Of a DNA stretch of 64,000 nucleotides, positions 24,635 to 35,457 are shown piece by piece (position 1 is the stretch's first letter; each line of letters begins with the position of its first letter). The notes under the pieces were generated by a model, which did no database searches, was not told where the DNA came from, and worked only from the letters and a program-made list of their open reading frames with translations. This stretch comes from Parus major (taxonomy: Eukaryota; Chordata; Aves; Passeriformes; Paridae): NCBI RefSeq assembly GCF_001522545.3, contig NC_031772.1:1620603-1684602 (forward strand), in the 5' to 3' direction. Both the position numbers and the translations under genes were made by a program.

Positions 24635-24640
24635 ATCTAT
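24454..24640 (+). repeat. Compound (TA)n / (ATCT)n microsatellite
   Basis: A TA-rich part with AC interruptions occupies 24454-24560. Within it a 24-bp unit (ACACATATATAC then six TA steps) is perfectly repeated at 24481-24504 and 24505-24528. It passes into about 18 perfect ATCT units from 24561 to 24634. Such tracts are usually highly polymorphic. Confidence 0.95.
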
Positions 24641-25299
24641 CCTTTGACCATCCCTGGGCACATCTTTTCCCCCTATAAAAAGTGATTTCAGGAGAGTTGT
24701 GTTGACATTGCTGCTCAGACTCATTAGGTCTCTGTCCAATTTCAATTTTGAGTAAAATTCAGTGTTACCTCTTGATGATGTTGTGCAATTCTGGTGACAT
24801 CATTGACAGTTTTGAAGGGAAGGGTCTGTCAAGTTTCTGTTCTGATCATTCCATTTTGGGAATGAATTAAATAATTTGGAAAACATCAGCAATAGCAGTC
24901 TGACTATATGTCTGCTTAAAAATTCTATACTGCAATCCAGCCTCTTAAAATAAATATGGACCCATGGGATTTGTTCATTGATTCCCTTTTATTGTTACTT
25001 TTATAAAAATTAAATGGTATCATCATGATTTAATGTTAGGGTTTTTTTAATTATATACTTTTTTTGGATTATTTGGTTTTTAAAGTCCTCCTTCATTGGA
25101 AAAGGCACCTTGTTCCCCAAATTCAAGTCAAATAGAACTGACACCTCCGAGAAAAAAAAGACAGAAATCCATAAAACGACAGTAAGCTAAAATGGAATGT
25201 AATTTCAGCATGACAGTTTTATACAGCAAGCCCAGGCTTCGAGGTGATGGTACTCAACAGGAAATAATCAAGATAATCAATTAAAACATTGGTGCATCT
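24641..25299. other. Downstream flank of the minus-strand gene
   Basis: AT-rich, with no repeat family recognised. The UTR may continue into it if the polyadenylation site lies further left than proposed. Confidence 0.4.
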
Positions 25300-25322
25300 A
25301 CCAGAGTCGTGGTATGTATATC

Positions 25323-25328
25323 TTTATT
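25323..25328 (-). terminator. Candidate polyadenylation signal AATAAA
   Basis: The minus strand reads GTAATAAAGATA. The position follows a long repeat-free stretch downstream of the stop codon. Other AATAAA hexamers occur in this AT-rich region, so the choice is tentative. Confidence 0.3.
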
Positions 25329-25448
25329 ACAGTTTTCAGAATACATGGATTAACAATGGCCAGGCTGTGATTTCATCAAATTCCTATTTTAAACATTACA
25401 TACAAACACAGAGCTGTTTAAAAAATAGAAATGCATGAGTTTTGTCAC

Positions 25449-25505
25449 CTTTTTTTTTATCTTTTTTTAATCTTTTTTTTTTTCTTTTTTTTTCTTTTTT
25501 TTTTT
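25449..25505 (-). repeat. Poly(T) tract on + (A-rich on minus)
   Basis: T runs interrupted by single A or C over nearly 60 bases. On the minus strand this is an A-rich tract inside the proposed 3' UTR. No retrocopy or SINE is attached to it, so it is not obviously a retroposed tail. Confidence 0.85.
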
Positions 25506-25823
25506 GGCATCAGGAGTCCTATGACTTCCAAAAGGGAAATCAAATGGTGCATGGTAGCAGACTGAACTGTAAAAGGTTATTTGTTCACATTCTGTGGCAT
25601 ATGTATCACCTCAAACAGTGCTCAAAGCACCCCGAGAACAAACCCTTCTCCTTCCCCAGTGACATCAGGGGGTGCCTGCAGGATGCACAGCTCACACAGC
25701 TCCCTCCCTGGAGCACAACAGCAGCACTGTGACACCTGGAGACACCTGAAGCTGAGGATTTGGCTGCACCTGCTTTCATTTCTTTCTTTTTTTTCTTGAA
25801 TTCTTTTTTATTTATTTACATTT

Positions 25824-25860
25824 CGTGTGCATGCGTGGGCGCGCGCGGAGACGCGGCGGA
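25824..25860. other. CpG-dense alternating purine/pyrimidine patch
   Basis: Bases 25824-25837 alternate strictly between pyrimidine and purine (CGTGTGCATGCGTG). They are followed by GCGCGCGCG at 25839-25847 and then CGCGGCGG. About nine CpGs fall in 37 bases, in the middle of an otherwise AT-rich, CpG-poor stretch. The pattern has Z-DNA potential. It is too short to be a CpG island. Confidence 0.8.
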
Positions 25861-27895
25861 AGAAGAGGTTTCTCACGATACTTATTTAAAAAATGAGTTT
25901 AAACTTGCAAATACAGTATGGCACATCAGAGGTTGGGCTGGACACTGCCCAGCACTTGTCCTGCCCCACCTTGCAGCACTTGGAAGGCAAACAGCAAAGC
26001 AGAGCTCAGCCAAGCCTTTGCTGAATGGAAAAGAAGCAATTTACACACAGAGGGAAGTTTGCTCCCAACAGAAATATCACCAGCTTGAAATCCTGCCCAG
26101 CCAGACCCTTCTGAGGCTGGGGAGGACCAAAAAGTCACCCCAAAGTCAGGCTTTGCCCGAGGGGTGAAAACGCTGCAAAGTTTCCTTAACAAAAGCTATA
26201 GGAGGATTTCCAGAGCCAAACCCAAAACTCAGCCAGATTCTCAGAGTTTGGTGTGTTGTGGGATGAATTTAAAGTAGGTTACTAATGGATTGTGGTTTGG
26301 ATAGAAACCGTGGAAATATTGTGTTTTTTACAGCATTTGTCTGAGGTAGTACATATACCACACACAAAAATGCAAAAATATACAGATATTCATGGTCATT
26401 TGCATATTACAGAAGGGAACTACGGGAACGCTCTTGTATCCCAGTTCTCAAGAAGAACAGATCATTTGAGATCACGTTTCTCACACTGACCACAGCCAGC
26501 TAAAACCACAACAAAAGGCAAATTTCCTGGGAAGGTCCCTGGAGCTGTCTGCCAGCGCCCTCGGAGGCACCGTTTTGGTTTTAGCCAAATAATTTGATTA
26601 ACACGAACATCAGCGGAGTGCTGGGCCAGGATCCTGCTGCATCACAGACAAACACACGTGACAGCCCGTGCTGCTCTGCTTTTCTCAATAAACTGCATAA
26701 AACTGGAGCAAAAGGAGCCCAGAGCCTTTCCATTGCTGCCCTGTCCAGCCACAGATATGTATATTTGTACATGATCAAAACCTTTCATTCCCATGACATT
26801 TGGAGGTTGAGTTCGATTCATCTCAAAGGTAAAATTATCTTCCTTTTAAATAAACTAAGAAATGTAAACAGTGTAACATCATTTTTGTTTTTTTTAAAAA
26901 AAAACAAAACAACAAACCAAAACTCTCTCAGCACTTGTAACTGGTAAAATGTGAATGCAAACAGATGTGCTGGTAAAATTGTTAACGTCATGTCTCAGAG
27001 GACAGAGAGTGAAACATAATTAGCAAGAAATTTATGTATGAACCCTCCAGTGATTTTCTTTCTGGGATTACTTTGAATACAAATATAATTTAACTGATAT
27101 ATTTCATTTTTTTATTTTTTTTTTAAATTAGAAAATAAGGCAAGTGCATTTCTGAAAAAGGTGCTACTCTTCTACACTTCTAGATAGACATGTGACACCT
27201 CTGAAAATTAGATCAATAATAAAAACATTAAAAATATCTGCAATTTAATATAGACTGAAAAACTATCAAAAGACAAAGTGACCAGCATCAATTTCAGAAA
27301 ATATTTTAGACTTCATAAATACGAGCACCCTATATTTACATAAATTATCTTCTAAACTAGTTTTCCTTTGAAAGACACTTTTGTTCTAACAGATATGTCC
27401 ATTAAATTATATAAATGTTTCAAATATGAAAAAAATAGTAGTAAAATAGAAGCATCAGATGATGTTGTTATTTTGGATTTGCCTTTTTTTTCCTAAGATT
27501 TGGTTCTTGAAAATCTGTAGCCAGCTTTGACAGAGCTTTCCAAAAAAAATTATAACCCAGGGAAATGAAAAACTTGTGCACTAATAATTACTGCTATCCT
27601 ATAAAGATTCTGTGGAGAGCTTTTGAGTTTTCACATATAAAGATTATAGCAATACTTGTAAATCCCAGCAAAATGCTAATTTCAGAATCTGAATTCTAAG
27701 ACACTATTGATTTATATAGACATTATGAACCTAATCCTTTAAACTGGCTTTGTACATTAAGCACATTTTTGTAACTGTAAATTTAATAGTTCCATTTAAA
27801 GAATTCAATGCAAGGCTGATGTTGACCTTGCACAAACAGGATAAATTCTTTTTAGCTCTTACTGATAAACAAGGAGACAAAATCCTTTTGCATGC

Positions 27896-27938
27896 TTTTT
27901 TTTTTTTTTATCTTTTTTTTTTTTATCTTTTTTTTTCC
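27896..27938. repeat. Poly(T)-rich tract
   Basis: Long T runs separated by ATC, within the proposed 3' UTR. On the minus strand this reads as A-rich. Confidence 0.8.
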
Positions 27939-29718
27939 TGAAGTACCATACAACACTTCAGTTTGTTACTAAAACCCCCAAACATTTTAGGGAGAATATT
28001 TAATTAACAGCAAGCATTTCACTAGGCTTCAGTGGTTTTCCTATGTTTAGAGCTATGGGCAAACCCCCTGGATTCTTTTTAGACAAGTTTTAAAATAAAA
28101 CCAAAAATTAAAATTCAACACTAGATTGAAAAGGAGCTGTATCTTCTCTTACAATATGCAGTTTACAATTGTGAGAATTTATCCCAAACTAGTCTGACAG
28201 TTTTAAGAGGATCTCACCAGAGAAGCAAAAAGAATCTACTGTACAAAGCTGCTTGGCTCAAGCAGTAGTGCAAAGATCCACTGCCCCAAAGTCCCTCCAG
28301 AGCAAGCAGTTTGTGCACAGAAACCATGGGACACCTCACCTTCCAAACAGCTTTTACAGACAATAAAAAACCCCCAAGTTCCCCATAACACCAGGCAGTA
28401 AAAGCATCCATAATAATTTCATCAATCAGTGATAAGCATCAATAATCTGAGAACAAGTGCCAGCTACCACAGAGCATCCTGATTCTTTAAAAACATCATA
28501 GCTCAGCAACTTCTGCTGAATTCCACTGGAATTCCACTTCAAATCCTCCATCCAGGCAAGCAAGGGCCCTTTGGGGCCAGGATGGGGCTGAGCCCAGGCA
28601 GGCTGGACACTCCCCTGGGGACAAAGGGGACAGTGGCTCCCCAGGGAGTGCACAACAAACAGGGGCAGCTGCAGTGCAAGGGCCTGGACACAAAACTGGG
28701 AGCAACTTCCCAAAAATCAGACTTGGTCACTGCCAGGCAGTGCTCCAGGTAGGAAATGTGCTGCTGGCTGCTAAACTCAGCACTAAAATCCTCCAGTGGA
28801 GACCCCGCTGCGTGTTTTACCTGAGAAACAGAGGGAAAACTCAGAGGCAGCTCTGAAACACTTCATGGTGCAGCTCGAAAAACCTACACACAGCTATGTG
28901 AGCATCATCAAAATAGGACAATCATACTTCCCCCAAATATCTTTATAAAGAATATATAAGTGCACAATTAGAAAAATCCCTCCTTAGATACAATTAAAAA
29001 CACATTCTGCCCTTGACATCATTTTGGAAAAATCCTATGCTCTGTTTCATTTAATTTTTATTTTTTTTTTATTATTTTCAGCAGTGATAAGTAACTACAC
29101 ATCATCATATCACCATGTGGATATGTGGTGTATCCTACTGGCAGCTCAAACAGCTGAATCCACCAGGCTTTACACCGAGATAAGGTTTTTCAGCAACCTG
29201 ACTGGGGCTATGTGTTGCTTTTTTATGGTTACAAAAAAGATTCTGATAATGTAGACCAGCTCATCTCTGAATTTATTAAGGTACAATTTTATTATTTTTC
29301 CTTTCATGTTCAAATCAGAACTGCAAATGGAATCCACAGCTGTACTCTTTCAACAAAACTGTATTTTCTTACCCATATAAAACATAACCTAGAAATCCCC
29401 AACTCCTTTCATGTGAGTTGCCAGCTTAAACAAAAAGGGTGGGAAAAAAAAAAAAAAGAAAAGAAAGAACATAAGAAAATAAGATATATACCCTACTGTT
29501 TAACACTGTTTACAGATCTTGGTAGTTGGGGTAATAAGATACAGTATGTGGATTTTTTTTTAGCAACAGCTTTAAAATTACATATTTTTACACCATCTCA
29601 TTTAATCAATACCAGTATTCCTTTTTGATCATTGCCAATTTGGATGATAAACTCTTCCCAAAGCACATCCATTTCATTGTAAATAAAACAATTCATTAAT
29701 TCTTTGGCATCAGAAGGA

Positions 29719-29783
29719 TCATACAGCTGCAATTGCTCCGTTGTGCCGAGAACGAGACCTTTCCAAAGTTACTCGTTTGTTAT
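29719..29783 (-). CDS. C-terminal coding part of the last exon of an unidentified gene
   Basis: Directly downstream of a strong splice acceptor, one frame stays open for 21 codons on the minus strand and then stops at TGA (29719-29721). Two bases at the 5' edge complete a codon started in the previous exon. The peptide is NKRVTLERSRSRHNGAIAAV, basic and serine-rich, ending in the hydrophobic AIAAV. The other two frames stop within the first five codons. A terminal valine after small residues could be a weak PDZ-binding end, but that is inference. I do not recognise the protein. The upstream exons were not found in this window and probably lie to its right or beyond it. It could be the shared last exon or an alternative terminal exon of one isoform. 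Confidence 0.65.
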
Positions 29784-29811
29784 CTGCAACAAAAAGAGAG
29801 GAAAAAAAACA
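29784..29811 (-). promoter_or_regulatory. Splice acceptor (polypyrimidine tract and AG)
   Basis: Read on the minus strand: a run of T, then CCTCTCTTTTTGTTGCAG, immediately before the coding bases. The long uninterrupted pyrimidine tract and CAG end match a strong vertebrate 3' splice site. Confidence 0.7.
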
Positions 29812-30967
29812 AATCACCACAAGGTTTGAAACATGGATAATGCAATGTCAAGAGGTTTTCAAACAGCCCTGAAAATCATTCTGAATGATATGTAAATAAG
29901 TAAGTAGGAGACTGGATCAGAGAAGTTTCACACTGCAGCTGCCAGACTGAGTTCAAGAGTTCTGCAATCAGCAATAAATTACTTTCTTGATCAGAGAAGC
30001 TGGGTGATAAAAGCATTAGGAGAATCCTGAAACACAGTCCCCTTGGAAACAGCACATAATAAACAAAATTTGGGGTGAAAATCTTTCAAATTTTATACAT
30101 AACTTATGCACAGAATCTCTAGAAAAATACATTTCAAGTGTCATGAGAATGCACTGCCCAGTGCAGTGGTGGAAACCTGGCAGATGCTCCAAGTCTAAAA
30201 GCCCAAACACCTCTCACTATAATTTGGTACAGAGTTAAAAATAGAACAGTTAAATCAGCCACTTCCTAAGCATTTCCTGATTGTGCAGCGTGAACAACTT
30301 CTAGTATAAAATATTACACAGTAATTATTGCAATGAATAATAAATACATCTCTATCCCAGGAAAACAATCACCAAGTACCAGGACACTCCTAAATGCCTT
30401 TACAATAAAATTTTAAAGTGATGAATACACACACAAAGGGGCAGAAGATTAACCCCCACTTCTTGTTCTGCAGGTTTTCTTTTTGACAATGAGTTCCTGC
30501 CATGCATTTTTTTTAATTTTTCTTCCTTTTTTTTATTGGTGGCTGCTTCCTTTTGATCTTTTCCCTCATTTTCCCTCATTTTCCCTCATTTCTGTCCCTT
30601 CACATTGCTGCAGCACCAGGATGTCCCACAAGAGGGCTGGGACTTTTACACAGGGCTGGAATATCATGAAGAAGTTGATGGCTTTTTGGGGCTACCTAAA
30701 AACAGAGCTCAGACAGAATTAAGGGAATAAAAAGCAATTTGATTTATTGAAGGGCCTTCAGGTTCATTTATGGTAGAGGAAGCTCCCCAGGGGCTGCACC
30801 CAAAATGGACAACAGGTTTTTACACTTTTATAAGTTTGGTTCATTTGTACATTGGGGGTAAATCTTCCAATTCCAGCTGCAGGGAATGAAGTCATTTCCC
30901 CCAAGTTTGCTGCCCCCAGCTCCCTTTTGTTCCCATCTCTCAGGGCTGGGGCAGTGAGGTGTCCTTG
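29812..30967 (-). other. Probable intron of the minus-strand gene (first part)
   Basis: Intron status is inferred from the acceptor at its left edge. No exon was seen. A 10-bp tandem repeat lies within it at 30559-30588. Confidence 0.45.
30559..30588 (+). repeat. 10-bp tandem repeat, 3 copies
   Basis: TTTTCCCTCA repeated three times without mismatch. Confidence 0.92.
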
Positions 30968-31814
30968 NNNNNNNNNNNNNNNNNNNNNNNNNNNNNNNNN
31001 NNNNNNNNNNNNNNNNNNNNNNNNNNNNNNNNNNNNNNNNNNNNNNNNNNNNNNNNNNNNNNNNNNNNNNNNNNNNNNNNNNNNNNNNNNNNNNNNNNNN
31101 NNNNNNNNNNNNNNNNNNNNNNNNNNNNNNNNNNNNNNNNNNNNNNNNNNNNNNNNNNNNNNNNNNNNNNNNNNNNNNNNNNNNNNNNNNNNNNNNNNNN
31201 NNNNNNNNNNNNNNNNNNNNNNNNNNNNNNNNNNNNNNNNNNNNNNNNNNNNNNNNNNNNNNNNNNNNNNNNNNNNNNNNNNNNNNNNNNNNNNNNNNNN
31301 NNNNNNNNNNNNNNNNNNNNNNNNNNNNNNNNNNNNNNNNNNNNNNNNNNNNNNNNNNNNNNNNNNNNNNNNNNNNNNNNNNNNNNNNNNNNNNNNNNNN
31401 NNNNNNNNNNNNNNNNNNNNNNNNNNNNNNNNNNNNNNNNNNNNNNNNNNNNNNNNNNNNNNNNNNNNNNNNNNNNNNNNNNNNNNNNNNNNNNNNNNNN
31501 NNNNNNNNNNNNNNNNNNNNNNNNNNNNNNNNNNNNNNNNNNNNNNNNNNNNNNNNNNNNNNNNNNNNNNNNNNNNNNNNNNNNNNNNNNNNNNNNNNNN
31601 NNNNNNNNNNNNNNNNNNNNNNNNNNNNNNNNNNNNNNNNNNNNNNNNNNNNNNNNNNNNNNNNNNNNNNNNNNNNNNNNNNNNNNNNNNNNNNNNNNNN
31701 NNNNNNNNNNNNNNNNNNNNNNNNNNNNNNNNNNNNNNNNNNNNNNNNNNNNNNNNNNNNNNNNNNNNNNNNNNNNNNNNNNNNNNNNNNNNNNNNNNNN
31801 NNNNNNNNNNNNNN
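30968..31814. other. Assembly gap (847 N)
   Basis: The largest N run in the window. Its right edge opens directly into perfect TCCATCC repeats, so the missing part is likely a GC-richer tandem array. Confidence 0.99.
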
Positions 31815-31835
31815 TCCATCCTCCATCCTCCATCC
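31815..31835 (+). repeat. (TCCATCC)n, 3 copies at the gap edge
   Basis: Three perfect 7-bp units directly follow the N run, suggesting that the collapsed array continues into the gap. Confidence 0.85.
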
Positions 31836-32374
31836 CAGCCCTGGACAAGCTCCAGGGACCAGGTGGGGTGGCCAAGGTGAGCTCCAGAGTCCCTCCAACC
31901 TTAGCCACTGCTCTAACCCAGAATTGGGCCAGACAATGAAATAACACAAAGAAAGGCATCTCTGCCATCTGTTTTATGGACAGAGAGCAGAGGCTGCCCA
32001 TGGAGATTGTAAAAATCAGCCTTGGCCTGCTCAGTTCCAGTGTCTCCAATGCTGTGGGGAATTAACGGCTCCTTTAGCAAGATTATTAGTTCTTTTTATA
32101 GTTCTGCCTTGCCTCCTTTTCCTAATGAATCCAGCCATGCATAAAGTATTCAAATTACCCTAAGTCAATCTGTTTTGCACGGGAATAAATCTCCACACTG
32201 GTTGCAGTGTCACTAAGTGCTGGCAATTAAAGCACAAAGGAAGGGAAGTCATCAACTCCAATGTGCTGCTGCTGCTCCAAGAGCAGAGAGGAGCGATACC
32301 TGCTCTCAGTGGCCTCCAAGTGCTTCAAACCCAACTCTACGAGTTAAAAACACATCAAGAGAGTCTAAAAACTG

Positions 32375-32460
32375 TTGATTTTCTTTTTCTTTTCTATTCT
32401 ATTTTTTTAAGATTTTCTCCATTCTTTTTTTTTTCCCATCCTTTTTTTTTTTCCATCATG
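32375..32460. repeat. T/C-rich low-complexity tract
   Basis: A pyrimidine-rich run with several T stretches and CCATC interruptions. Confidence 0.75.
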
Positions 32461-32569
32461 GTAGAAATAAACATTTTCTGCAAGTGACAGCTCAGTTCAG
32501 CTTCTCCTGTAATTGCAAAGCTGGGTTGGGACTTTAGGAAAACACAAAACCACAAAACAAAATTGTAAA

Positions 32570-32600
32570 ATATATATATATATATAAAATATATATAATT
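32570..32600. repeat. (TA)n microsatellite
   Basis: About 14 TA steps with one AAA interruption. Confidence 0.85.
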
Positions 32601-33083
32601 TCAGGTAATAACAAAGTACTTTCTTAATTAATACATGTTAAGTTAAAGCAAAGAGTTTGATATTAAATGTGAAACTGGATTGGGCTGGCATTTCAGTTAG
32701 CTGAGCAAGGATTTTGAAAAATCATTAAATTTCTATCACTTGCAACATGAACATTCAGTTATCTCCAACATCTGTATTTACCTTTTTTATTTAACAGACC
32801 ATATTGAATAAAACACAGAGCAAGTCTGGCTCATAAACATGACTGACTATTCTGGCATAAAATTAACTATAACATCAATAAATGGTGAAACTATTCCCTT
32901 TTATTATGGGGGCATGGAGAGGGAAAACAAGAGTAAGTTAAAAGGAGTTGAAATGAAATAAAAAATGATTGCCCAAAGGCTCAGGTGCACCTTGAGAACA
33001 CACAGACACGAGTAGAAAAGCTGATCACAGGTTCTGTGTGTACCAGCCAGCCCTTCCAGGTAACCCCACCTTCAGGAAGAGAG

Positions 33084-33135
33084 TTTTATTTCTCATTTTA
33101 ATCTTAGGATTTTATTTCTCACTTTAATCTTAGAA
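33084..33135 (+). repeat. 26-bp tandem duplication (2 copies)
   Basis: TTTTATTTCTCA(T/C)TTTAATC followed by TTAG and two variable bases, at 33084-33109 and 33110-33135. The copies differ at only two positions. Confidence 0.9.
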
Positions 33136-34080
33136 GTCCATTTCTTTTAAAAGCGAGGTGCAGCCACTCTGCTCCCGTTACAGACATCAGAATCTATCTC
33201 AGGGGTGAACACACCACCTCAAAAGTGGCCTCTCAATCTGCTGAAAGGATCTTTCTCAGAGCAGTGAAAGGTGGAACAGTGAAGGATTAAAACGGGAAAC
33301 AAAGCAGATTTTTATATCACAAAATAATCTTCATCTTTTAGCTAGCTGGATCAAATGAAAATGAAGCAAATATAAAATTAAATGCTGAGGAATTGGTACA
33401 CATAACCCTGGAATGCAGTGGTGACCATGCAAAAAACCAGATGGATATTGGTATAAAAACAATTCCTTGTCAAGTCTTCTTGCACTCAGCACAGTGCCAA
33501 GGTGGGAATAAACCCTGCAAAATCTATTTTTCCTTTCCTTAATGCTCCTTCATTAACTCTGTTATTAAACCAGAAGTCTCAATGGCTGCCACAGATTTAT
33601 TAACTCAGTAGCTTGTTATCAACACAGAACTCGGTTATATGAGGAGAAAAATAAATGGTACTTTGCAGAACTGCACTACCAAGATTAAGTGACTTTTTCA
33701 TTTCATTTTCTCCTTATCCACTCTTCCAGGTAGTAACTTTATGCTCTCCTAATTATAAACCCTATTTTTTATGAGCAATCAATGCTAGTAATAATATAGA
33801 TGTTGTGCAGTCCAGTGGACTGGTCATGACACCCAGATATCTGATAATGGAACAGACAGAGTCTATAAAACCATACCTCAAAGGGACCTGACTGGAATTT
33901 GCATTTCCCTGCAACCAGAAAAAAAAGTTCTCTTATATCATTATCTCTCAGCCTTGATATTAAAATTATAAATGTGTTACAAACTGCTTGTAACACCTTG
34001 GGCTTGGTACCTCACTTGGCTCCTTTTTCCCTTCCTAAATCTCCTCCCCAAGGTGAAAGAATTGACCTTTCCAGGGCTGA

Positions 34081-34081
34081 A

Positions 34082-34160
<79 letters not shown>
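34081..34160 (+). repeat. (AAT)n microsatellite, about 26 units
   Basis: Uninterrupted AAT units ending in an A-run. Reading frames through it show poly-Asn or poly-Ile, an artefact. A perfect tract of this length is likely polymorphic. Confidence 0.97.
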
Positions 34161-34167
<7 letters not shown>

Positions 34168-34916
34168 TAAAAGCTGTTTAATGCTCAGAGAAAGGAGGTA
34201 CTGGTTTGACTTGCCTTGAAAATGATCACAGCAAGAAGGTAGAACTCTCAGCAGTTAATAAAATATTTAAAATTTCATCTTTTTGAAATAGTTTTGACTA
34301 TGCAAAAGAGACAGAAATGCGTGCTGTAAGGGAATTTGTATGGCCCGTGCCTTTGGGAATCAATGAAAGCCTTTACATCAAACATTTATTTCTTCATTCA
34401 TGTAAAATCTTGTTCACTAGGAAATCCTACTGAAACACATCTTGTTTTCATGAGCAACCAAAGGAAAAATACTCGTGCAGTCCCAAGCACTGCAGCAAGT
34501 AAAAGTCAGAAAAACAAGACAATTTCCTACAGGTATGGAATGGTTATGGAAAAAATGAGGGAACTGCTCATTAAAGGAGGTTTAAAATGGATAAAGTGTC
34601 ACAATGGATTCCAAGGATCACAAAAATCATCTGTAATAATGGTTCAATTGGCATTTACTCTCTAGAAAAACGGTGAAAACCTGAATTTTTCTTTACAAGC
34701 ACCACCTTTTTCTGATCAGGATGAGTAAATATTTCCTCGTGTCACTGGTTAAAATTGTGACAAGTTTGGTTAAATTCAATTCTCTTGAGCCTGGGCAGCC
34801 TCCAGTTTTCTCCTCAAGCTGCCCAAGCACAGGGAAAACTGAAGCCAATTTAACATTTCCTGTAACAGCACATTAGCAACTGCTTGAAGGAACAACCCAA
34901 GCCAAAAATAACAAAA
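34161..34916. other. Non-coding sequence, nothing recognised
   Basis: One 109-codon frame at 34336-34665 has no recognisable domain and no convincing splice context. No repeat family was identified. Confidence 0.45.
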
Positions 34917-35076
34917 ATATAATAATTATAATTAATAATAATATTAAGTTGTATTATTATTGTTTTTATTTTATTATTATTATTAGGAAACTAATATATT
35001 ATTAGGAAACTAATAATAATAATATTATAAGTATTATTACAATAATAGATTATATTATATATTATATTATATATAT
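34917..35076. repeat. AT-rich array abutting a gap
   Basis: ATTATT/AATAAT units. They include two copies of ATTATTAGGAAACTAAT about 18 bp apart. The array runs into an N gap as TATATTATATATTATAT-type sequence. Confidence 0.9.
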
Positions 35077-35344
35077 NNNNNNNNNNNNNNNNNNNNNNNN
35101 NNNNNNNNNNNNNNNNNNNNNNNNNNNNNNNNNNNNNNNNNNNNNNNNNNNNNNNNNNNNNNNNNNNNNNNNNNNNNNNNNNNNNNNNNNNNNNNNNNNN
35201 NNNNNNNNNNNNNNNNNNNNNNNNNNNNNNNNNNNNNNNNNNNNNNNNNNNNNNNNNNNNNNNNNNNNNNNNNNNNNNNNNNNNNNNNNNNNNNNNNNNN
35301 NNNNNNNNNNNNNNNNNNNNNNNNNNNNNNNNNNNNNNNNNNNN
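35077..35344. other. Assembly gap (268 N)
   Basis: N run following an AT-rich array. Confidence 0.99.
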
Positions 35345-35397
35345 TCCTAATAACTGCAGGCACCTTCATCACCTTTAGCTTCCCCACCACGAAAGGT

Positions 35398-35457
35398 AAA
35401 TTTTTTAAAAAAATAAAAAAATTAAAAAAAAAAGATTTAAAAAATTAAAAATTAAAT
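35398..35457 (+). repeat. A-rich low-complexity tract
   Basis: Runs of A interrupted by single T, with an AAATTAAAAA pattern. Confidence 0.8.

Larger units (their letters stand above)
25300..29718 (-). other. Putative long 3' UTR of the minus-strand gene
   Basis: On the minus strand this follows the stop codon at 29719-29721 with no splice signal needed. It is AT-rich, contains no CR1 or SINE copy and has several T-rich or A-rich runs. Consensus Pumilio-type sites (TGTAAATA on the minus strand) occur at 27333-27340 and 25813-25820. The right limit is fixed by the stop codon; the left limit is a guess based on the AATAAA at 25323-25328. A UTR of about 4.4 kb would be long but is common for neuronal and developmental genes. 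Alternative: a much shorter UTR followed by intergenic sequence. RNA-seq would decide. Confidence 0.5.
31836..34080. other. Non-coding sequence, probable intron
   Basis: Contains T-rich runs at 32375-32460, a (TA)n run at 32570-32600 and the 26-bp duplication at 33084-33135. No exon or named element was recognised. Confidence 0.5.

Noticed and set aside
25449..25505. Poly(A) tail of a processed pseudogene (minus strand)
   Set aside because: No gene-like sequence is attached upstream and no target-site duplication is visible.
30764..32049. Frames of about 330 to 370 codons on both strands
   Set aside because: Most codons are N from the assembly gap.
33899..34219. Poly-asparagine and poly-isoleucine frames
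   Set aside because: Translation of the (AAT)n microsatellite.
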